64,000 nt of DNA from Candidatus Omnitrophota bacterium (GTDB lineage Bacteria; Omnitrophota; Gorgyraeia; Zapsychrales; Zapsychraceae): NCBI GenBank assembly GCA_020632495.1, contig JACKFL010000005.1, positions 1,054,001 to 1,118,000 of the forward strand, written 5' to 3'. Below the pieces are notes generated by a model that saw nothing but the letters and a program-made list of their open reading frames with translations, was not told where the DNA came from and searched no databases. This document shows, piece by piece, positions 58,821-64,000 of this stretch. Made by a program: the position numbers and the translations under genes. The number at the start of each line of letters is the position of its first letter. Within the stretch, counting starts at the first letter, position 1.

Positions 58821-60977
58821 ATGAGCCCCGAATCCAAATGCCCCATCGCCCACGGAACCAGTAAGGGAACCACGAACAACGACTGGTGGCCCAACCAACT
58901 AAACCTGAAGATATTACACCAGCACCCTTGCAAGGGTAATCCCCTCGGAAAGTCCTTCAATTACGCCGAAGAGTTTAAGAAACTCGACCTCACCGCCGTC
59001 AAGGCCGACCTGACCAAGCTCATGACCGACTCGCAAGATTGGTGGCCGGCGGATTACGGTCACTATGGGCCCTTGTTCATCCGCATGGCCTGGCACAGCG
59101 CCGGGACCTACCGCACCGGTGACGGACGCGGCGGCGGGGGAACAGGCAATCAGCGCTTCGCTCCTTTAAACAGCTGGCCGGACAACGCCAACCTGGACAA
59201 AGCCCGCATGCTGTTGTGGCCCATCAAAAAGAAATACGGCCAAAAGCTCTCCTGGGCGGATCTCATGATCCTCGCCGGGAACGTGGCGCTCGAATCGATG
59301 GGCTTTAAGACCTTCGGCTTTGCCGGCGGCCGCGAAGACATCTGGGAGCCGGAAGAAGACATCTACTGGGGCAAGGAAACCGAATGGCTCGGCGACAAGC
59401 GCTACTCCGGCGAACGCGACCTCGAAGACCCGCTGGCCGCCGTGCAGATGGGTTTGATCTACGTTAATCCCGAAGGGCCCAACGGCAACCCCGATCCGGT
59501 CGCCTCGGGCAAGGACATCCGCGAGACCTTCGCGCGCATGGCCATGAACGACGAAGAGACCGTCGCGTTGACCGCCGGCGGCCATACTTTTGGCAAGTGC
59601 CACGGCGCCGGTGACGCCGCGCTGGTGGGCCGCGAACCTGAAGGTGCGGGCATCGCCGAGCAGGGCCTGGGGTGGAAGTCCTCTTACAAAAGCGGCAAGG
59701 GTATCGATGCCATCACCTCCGGACTGGAAGGCGCGTGGACGCCGACGCCGACGAAGTGGGACGGCAGTTACTTCGACGTGCTGTTCAAGTACGACTGGGA
59801 TCTCACCAAGAGCCCGGCCGGCGCCCAGCAGTGGACGCCCAAAAACTTAAAGGAAGAAGACATGGCCCCCACCGCAGACGGCAAGGGCAAGGCGCCGATC
59901 ATCATGACCACCGCCGACATGGCGATGCGCATGGACCCGGTGTATGAGAAGATCTCCCGCCGGTTCAAAGACAACCCCGATCAGTTCGCCGACGCCTTTG
60001 CCCGCGCGTGGTTCAAACTGACCCACCGCGACATGGGCCCGCGCGCGCGTTACTTAGGGAAAGAAGTCCCCGCCGAAGAGCTCATCTGGCAGGACCCGAT
60101 CCCCGCCGCCACCGGCGATAAGCTCAGCGACAGTGACATCGTCGCGTTAAAAGAGCAGATCCTCGGCTCCGGTTTAACCGTTTCGCAGTTGGTCTCAACC
60201 GCCTGGGCCAGCGCCTCGACGTTTAGAGGCTCCGACATGCGCGGCGGCGCCAACGGCGCCCGCATTCGTTTGGCTCCCCAGAAGGACTGGGAGGTCAACC
60301 AGCCGGCGCAATTGCAAAAGGTCCTCGAGACCCTCGAGAGCATCCAGGCCGAATCAAGTAAGAAAGTCAGCCTGGCGGATCTGATCGTCCTCGGCGGCTG
60401 CGCTGCTGTGGAGAAGGCCGCCAAAGATGCCGGCCACAGCGTGAAGGTCCCGTTCACACAAGGCCGCGCCGACACGACGCAAGAATTAACCGACGTCGAC
60501 AGCTTCGCCGTCCTCGAACCCGAGGCCGACGGCTTCCGCAATTACCAAAAAGCCAAGTACAGTGTCTCCCCCGAAGAAATGCTCATCGACAAGGCGCAAC
60601 TGCTCACATTGACCGCCCCGCAGATGACCGTACTCGTCGGCGGCCTGCGCGTTTTAGGCGCCAATCACGGCGGAAGCAAGCACGGCGTCTTCACCGACAA
60701 ACCGGGACAGTTAACGAATGACTTTTTCGTCAACCTGCTCGATATGGGGACGACGTGGAGTGCGGTGGATGAGGATGAGTACGAGTTCCAGGGCACCGAC
60801 CGCGCGACGGGGGAGAAGAAGTGGACCGGCACGCGCGTAGATCTGATCTTTGGATCGAACTCACAACTTCGCGCTTTGGCGGAAGTCTATGCATGCGAAG
60901 ATAGCGAAGCGAAATTTCTCGCGGATTTCGTGAAGACGTGGGCTAAGGTCATGGATCTTGACCGCTATGATGTTTAA
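58821..60977 (+). CDS. katG: Catalase-peroxidase
   Basis: 718 residues, full length, both the N-terminal haem domain and the degenerate C-terminal domain. Distal residues Arg88, Trp91, His92 are in IRMAWHSAGTYR; the adduct partners Tyr (GLIYVNPEG) and Met (RMAMNDEE) are present; the proximal His is in TAGGHTFGKCHG. It destroys hydrogen peroxide and has peroxidase activity; no signal peptide. AAAGGAGT precedes ATG 58821. A terminator follows at 61004. The presence of KatG implies exposure to oxygen or peroxide. Confidence 0.97.
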   Translation: MSPESKCPIAHGTSKGTTNNDWWPNQLNLKILHQHPCKGNPLGKSFNYAEEFKKLDLTAVKADLTKLMTDSQDWWPADYGHYGPLFIRMAWHSAGTYRTGDGRGGGGTGNQRFAPLNSWPDNANLDKARMLLWPIKKKYGQKLSWADLMILAGNVALESMGFKTFGFAGGREDIWEPEEDIYWGKETEWLGDKRYSGERDLEDPLAAVQMGLIYVNPEGPNGNPDPVASGKDIRETFARMAMNDEETVALTAGGHTFGKCHGAGDAALVGREPEGAGIAEQGLGWKSSYKSGKGIDAITSGLEGAWTPTPTKWDGSYFDVLFKYDWDLTKSPAGAQQWTPKNLKEEDMAPTADGKGKAPIIMTTADMAMRMDPVYEKISRRFKDNPDQFADAFARAWFKLTHRDMGPRARYLGKEVPAEELIWQDPIPAATGDKLSDSDIVALKEQILGSGLTVSQLVSTAWASASTFRGSDMRGGANGARIRLAPQKDWEVNQPAQLQKVLETLESIQAESSKKVSLADLIVLGGCAAVEKAAKDAGHSVKVPFTQGRADTTQELTDVDSFAVLEPEADGFRNYQKAKYSVSPEEMLIDKAQLLTLTAPQMTVLVGGLRVLGANHGGSKHGVFTDKPGQLTNDFFVNLLDMGTTWSAVDEDEYEFQGTDRATGEKKWTGTRVDLIFGSNSQLRALAEVYACEDSEAKFLADFVKTWAKVMDLDRYDV

Positions 60978-61003
60978 GTCCTAGCTAGCAATAGCAACAA
61001 GAG

Positions 61004-61039
61004 AGGCGTCAGGCGCTCATGTGCCTGGCGCCTTTTTTG
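61004..61039 (+). terminator. Rho-independent terminator after katG
   Basis: AGGCGTCAGGC / GCCTGGCGCCT stem (one T-G pair), 8-nt loop, then a T run. The next promoter overlaps its T run. Confidence 0.85.
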
Positions 61040-61064
61040 TCAGCAAGGTAAACTGTGCTAGAAT
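61037..61064 (+). promoter_or_regulatory. Promoter giving a leaderless-type transcript
   Basis: TTGTCA at 61037-61042 and extended -10 TGTGCTAGAAT (61059-61064), 16-nt spacing; the ATG at 61071 is 6 nt behind it. Confidence 0.55.
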
Positions 61065-61070
61065 ACCGTC

Positions 61071-61667
61071 ATGGCCGAGCACAAGATAAAACGAGTCTCA
61101 GATTTTCCTCAACTGACTGTAACCGATATCCAACCGAACGACGATTACGTTATTCTTACCGGTGGCCTAAGTAAGGAACTGAGTGCTCCATTAGGGACCC
61201 GGTATTGGTTAATTAATGGTACCGATATTTACTTGGGGGACACTCTCGAATACAACCGTGATACGGGCAAGTTCAAGGTACATATTCTTGAGGACGACAA
61301 TGCCATTTTGCCTGGTCATGCCTTTACCTGTACCAATTCTTACTGGAATTGGAATTTCATTGAATATTTAGCGGATACCACCAATGCCTGGATCAAAATC
61401 GACTTCAAAGCCTCTGATGCTCAGGAGTTTATGCAGAATGGGGTGAGAGGCTGGTGCCAGGTTGGGGGGAAGTTACGAGAGGGTCAAGTAGCTACGGGTA
61501 AGATCATCAAGGACGGCTGGGATCACGAGAACTGCGACCTATGCGAAGAACGCATTGATAAGAATAACCCGGTAGGCTACCGCGACCCCAAAGACTGGTT
61601 CTGGCTGTGCGCCGAGTGTTATGACAAGTACGGCCGGACCGGGGATTTGTCCTTTATACCTGATTAA
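61071..61667 (+). CDS. Hypothetical protein with C-terminal zinc-knuckle
   Basis: 198 residues; not recognised as a named family. The middle is beta-rich (YVILTGGLSKELSAPLGTRY, WLINGTDIYLGDTLEYN). The end carries two CxxC pairs, WDHENCDLCEERI and FWLCAECYDKYG, which should bind a zinc ion. I recall similar 'WDHxHCxLC' ends in scattered bacterial proteins of unknown role, some near toxin/immunity loci. Base composition is more AT-rich than the core genes and the gene stands alone, consistent with acquisition. Confidence 0.7.
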   Translation: MAEHKIKRVSDFPQLTVTDIQPNDDYVILTGGLSKELSAPLGTRYWLINGTDIYLGDTLEYNRDTGKFKVHILEDDNAILPGHAFTCTNSYWNWNFIEYLADTTNAWIKIDFKASDAQEFMQNGVRGWCQVGGKLREGQVATGKIIKDGWDHENCDLCEERIDKNNPVGYRDPKDWFWLCAECYDKYGRTGDLSFIPD

Positions 61668-61697
61668 GGCCTTGATAGCCTGAACCTGCGCTCCCTG

Positions 61698-61805
61698 GAT
61701 CATCACTCACCCCCCATCACCCCAGGCGCCGCCTGGCTACATCACCCACGCACCTAAGCCAACAGGCCAACTCCTAATCCCAAATCCCTAATCCCCAGTC
61801 CCTAG
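61698..61805. repeat. Family F and C right arms
   Basis: ATCATCACTCACCCCCCATC (F words) and CTAATCCCAAATCCCTAATC (C words) without left arms, in the 463-nt gap before the Fic gene. Confidence 0.55.
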
Positions 61806-61943
61806 CCAGCCCCCCAACGCCTAAGTCCCGACACCCCACTTTTCGCCGTCATTCATAAGTGTATACATATCAGTATATTACATTAATATGACAAGCTCAC
61901 TTCCTGAAAATCGGGCATAGCGGGCGCTGGGAAGACTTGCAAT

Positions 61944-62043
61944 GACACAATTATAGAGTATAATTGTATCAGATATTGACACAATTAATGAGTATAAATG
62001 TGTCATATATTGAAACAATTAAAGGCTATAATTGAGTCACCGG
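61944..62043. repeat. Three 34-nt direct repeats, each a dyad
   Basis: Units at 61944-61977, 61978-62011 and 62012-62043, abutting without spacers. Each reads GA(C/A)ACAATTA...TATAA(T/A)TG(T/A)...TCA, an inverted repeat around GAG/GGC. They lie 88 nt before the Fic gene and look like an operator array. Confidence 0.75.
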
Positions 62044-62049
62044 AATGGA

Positions 62050-62073
62050 GCCCCACGGCTAAAACCGTGGTGT
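62050..62073. repeat. REP-like hairpin
   Basis: CCACGG-CTAAAA-CCGTGG within GCCCCACGG...CCGTGGTGTC, resembling short REP palindromes mobilised by TnpA-REP transposases. Confidence 0.5.
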
Positions 62074-62130
62074 CCGGGCGTAGGCGGATGAAAAGGCAAT
62101 ACGAATAATATAAAAAGAAGAGTGAGTACA

Positions 62131-63270
62131 ATGGATCTGAGTAACCCAAAATATATATGGCAAAAAAAGAGTTGGCCGGGTTTATATTGGCGAAGTGAGG
62201 AATTGCTGTCTCTCTTGGGAAAAGTAAGACATAAACAGGGAGAGTTGGTGGCAATAGGCAAATCCTTGGGGTTCGAGTTAAGCAATCAAGCCCAGGCAGA
62301 AATCTTAGTTGAAGAAACAGTCAAAACTTCCGCCATTGAAGGGGAGGTTTTAAACCGGGATTCCGTCCGTTCATCCGTGGCCCGCCGGCTGGGATTGCCG
62401 GAAGCGGGAATGGCCCCGGCCGGGCGTCATGTCGAGGGTCTGGTCGAAATCCTGCTGGATGCGACACGGAATCATCACGAACCGCTCACTGTCCAAAGAT
62501 TGAAGGGCTGGCAGGCCGCGCTGTTTCCAACAGGCTATTCCGGTTTCAAAAAAATTCGTGTCGGCGATTGGCGCGATGGCCCCATAGATGTCGTTTCAGG
62601 TCCGGTGGGGCGCGAAAGGATACACTTCGAAGCCCCTCCCGGCGAAGTTGTTGCTGAGGAAATGAAGCGTTTCCTGAACGAGTGGAAAAAGAGTTTGGGC
62701 AAGGAAGAGGGGGTGTTGCGCGCGGGCGTCGCGCATTTATGGTTTGTCACGGTCCACCCCTTTGAGGACGGCAACGGCCGCATCGCCCGGGCCATCACCG
62801 ATATGGCCTTGGCCCAGGACGAACAGCAACCGCTGCGGTTGTACAGTTTCTCCTCGCAGATCATGGAAGAGCGCGACGACTACTATGCTGTTCTGGAGCA
62901 GACGCAAAAAGGGACGCTGGATATCACCGCGTGGTTGACATGGTTTCTGGGGTGCTTGTTAAGGTCGATGGACCGGTCCGAGGCCTTGATTCAAAAAGTG
63001 CTTACCAAGGCCCGCTTCTGGCAGCGGCACAGTCAAACGACGTTGAATGACCGACAGAAAAAAATCGTCAACCGGCTGCTGGATGCGGGGGAAGGCGAAT
63101 TCCAGGGCGGATTGACAACCCGAAAGTATGTCGCCATAGCCAAAACCAGCCGCTCGACGGCGGTTCGGGAGATCAATGATCTGGTGGAAAAGCAGGTGCT
63201 GGTGCGGGATCCGCAGAGCAAGGGGCGGAGTGTGCGCTATGAACTGAACTGGCGTGAATTCAGCGGATAG
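62131..63270 (+). CDS. Fic family protein (N-terminal DUF4172, C-terminal winged helix)
   Basis: 379 residues from ATG 62131 (GTG 62122 is possible). The N-terminal DUF4172-like part (YIWQKKSWPGLYWRSEELLS) holds the inhibitory helix motif TSAIEG (Thr66-Gly71), which in class II Fic proteins blocks ATP binding. The Fic core HPFEDGNGRIAR starts at His209 and is complete, so AMPylation activity is expected once inhibition is relieved. The C-terminus is a winged helix (FQGGLTTRKYVAIAKTSRST). Its last residues EFSG and stop lie in an A repeat. Possible operators lie upstream (three 34-nt dyads). Confidence 0.9.
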   Translation: MDLSNPKYIWQKKSWPGLYWRSEELLSLLGKVRHKQGELVAIGKSLGFELSNQAQAEILVEETVKTSAIEGEVLNRDSVRSSVARRLGLPEAGMAPAGRHVEGLVEILLDATRNHHEPLTVQRLKGWQAALFPTGYSGFKKIRVGDWRDGPIDVVSGPVGRERIHFEAPPGEVVAEEMKRFLNEWKKSLGKEEGVLRAGVAHLWFVTVHPFEDGNGRIARAITDMALAQDEQQPLRLYSFSSQIMEERDDYYAVLEQTQKGTLDITAWLTWFLGCLLRSMDRSEALIQKVLTKARFWQRHSQTTLNDRQKKIVNRLLDAGEGEFQGGLTTRKYVAIAKTSRSTAVREINDLVEKQVLVRDPQSKGRSVRYELNWREFSG

Positions 63271-63437
63271 CGTCCGGCGGCTAGAGACGAGAAAGGGATC
63301 AGCGGCTGGATGGCAGCGGGATCAGGGAGGAGTGGGATTAGTCGCCTGGGACCCCTCGTCAGTACTAATTGCTACCCCCTAATCCCGGGATGGCGCCACC
63401 TGAACACTCGCCGCTAAACGCTGTCCGCTAACCGCTA
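63262..63437. repeat. Family A heptad inverted element
   Basis: The left arm AGCGGATAGCGTCCGGCGGC starts inside the Fic gene. The right arm is CTGAACACTCGCCGCTAAAC...GTCCGCTAACCGCT. Confidence 0.8.
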
Positions 63438-63471
63438 GAAATACGCAAGCACTTAAAGTTTGGCAAATCCA

Positions 63472-63545
63472 GGTGAAAAGGGCAGTCCCGGAAAGTCCGC
63501 CCTTTTCACCAGCCGGTCAACCGAACGCTCCTACGGTTGACCGGC
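63472..63545. other. Two adjacent perfect 12-bp hairpins before hsdM
   Basis: GGTGAAAAGGGC (63472-63483) / GCCCTTTTCACC (63499-63510), then GCCGGTCAACCG (63512-63523) / CGGTTGACCGGC (63534-63545). There is no T run. The rest of the 453-nt gap up to 63723 shows nothing else I can name. Confidence 0.7.
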
Positions 63546-63723
63546 CCATCTTGCCCCTTGGCATTCGCCATCCATACTGCTAAAATAAACGCATCCATCA
63601 CGTATAAAACACTGATACCCACACATGCGCGGCAATAAGCACAATAAAACAAAAAAAGGACAAAATTGACCCGATCTTGGCGGCTATATTGGCGCTGGGG
63701 TTGGGTTTTTTTAGATTTACTAT

Positions 63724-64000
63724 ATGGTTGATAAAGCAGCTCTCGAACAATACTTAGCCAAAGCGGCATGGATACTAAAAGGTCCAGTCGACGCGGCGGA
63801 TTTTAAGGCTTACATTTTTCCGCTTTTGTTCTTTAAGCGCATATCCGATGTCTATGATGAAGAATATCAGCAGGCCTTAGATGAGTCTGGGGGAGACGTA
63901 GAATACGCGAATTTGCCGGAATTCCATCGTTTTATTATTCCGGACGGATGTCACTGGAATGATGTGCGTGAGGTGACGACCAATGTCGGCCAGGCCCTCC
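63724..64000 (+). CDS. hsdM: Type I restriction-modification methyltransferase, N-terminal part (runs off window)
   Basis: 92 codons to the window edge, reading frame open throughout. VDKAALEQYLAKAAWILKGP, VDAADFKAYIFPLLFFKRIS and DVYDEEYQQALDE are the helical HsdM_N domain; FHRFIIPDGCHWNDV continues the family pattern. HsdM with HsdS methylates the recognition site and with HsdR cleaves unmodified DNA; hsdS and hsdR should lie to the right. No clear ribosome site. Part of an accessory end with Fic and AbiGi-like genes. Confidence 0.88.
   Translation, partial: MVDKAALEQYLAKAAWILKGPVDAADFKAYIFPLLFFKRISDVYDEEYQQALDESGGDVEYANLPEFHRFIIPDGCHWNDVREVTTNVGQAL

Noticed and set aside
61944..62043. Possible CRISPR array
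   Set aside because: Three 34-nt units abut directly with no spacers and are each a dyad; no cas gene is in the window.

Overview
The window looks like a chromosomal piece of a Gram-negative bacterium of the Candidatus Omnitrophota (OP3) lineage. Two proteins support this by recall: the giant protein at the left edge, with its recurring DQAV/DAAV linkers and GGIDFNP...VPVTNLPLLLGL-type C-terminus, and the exported protein at 50432-51589 (FNPVFLKGLKV...). Outer-membrane proteins, lipoproteins and RND pumps agree with a diderm cell. No database search was possible, so the phylum call is recognition, not proof. Coding DNA is GC-rich and most genes lie on the + strand.

Layout. 1-6900: end of a giant multidomain protein. 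7006-14878: an NADP-binding oxidoreductase, then a tripartite efflux set (ABC-type substrate-binding domain fused to TolC, lipoprotein adaptor, RND pump) and an unknown gene. 14982-19416: pirin, DUF1614 protein, tRNA-Ser, L,D-transpeptidase, Tag glycosylase, tRNA-Arg, sirtuin. 19522-25699: exported MsrB, DUF547, VTT protein, flavin disulfide reductase, GH13 protein, DUF3500 protein. 25926-31409: exported gluzincin, MBOAT acyltransferase with its SGNH partner, membrane-fused spermidine synthase-like protein. 31484-36400: ArsR-controlled operon (MMPL/RND exporter, LolA-like protein, beta-barrel, DUF2892 protein). 36594-38430: operon behind paired TetR-type operators (two small proteins, thioredoxin, Deg protease). 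38559-43604: peroxiredoxin, candidate small RNA or attenuator, then the conserved ATP-grasp / alpha-E / Anbu peptidase / transglutaminase cluster. 43943-48188: zinc-ribbon membrane protein, M50 protease, membrane proteins, second DUF547. 48706-55525: charged exported protein, a repeat-dense gap, lineage marker protein, Rex, serC-serA, TIGR04073-type protein. 55892-64000: repeat-rich accessory end with an AbiGi-like protein, GtrA, orphan AbrB-type antitoxin, KatG, a zinc-knuckle protein, Fic and the start of a type I restriction hsdM.

The most unusual signal is between the genes. Six sequence families of intergenic element share one architecture: a left arm of degenerate 7-8 nt words (AGCGGTT-, GGGATAC-, GGGACTA-, TCGAATA-, GCGTATAT- or GTGATCA-like), a short core, and a right arm that is the inverted copy of the words. 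Several have family-specific cores. They nest in each other, sit between promoters and genes, and supply stop codons and C-terminal residues to genes. They look like small dispersed hairpin elements, and I know of no described group that covers all six.

Regulation is unusually readable: an ArsR operator on the -10 of its own promoter, a Rex box just behind the rex promoter, two identical TetR-type palindromes, an AbrB-type palindrome at the antitoxin start site, and several start codons only 6-9 nt behind an extended -10, suggesting leaderless mRNAs.
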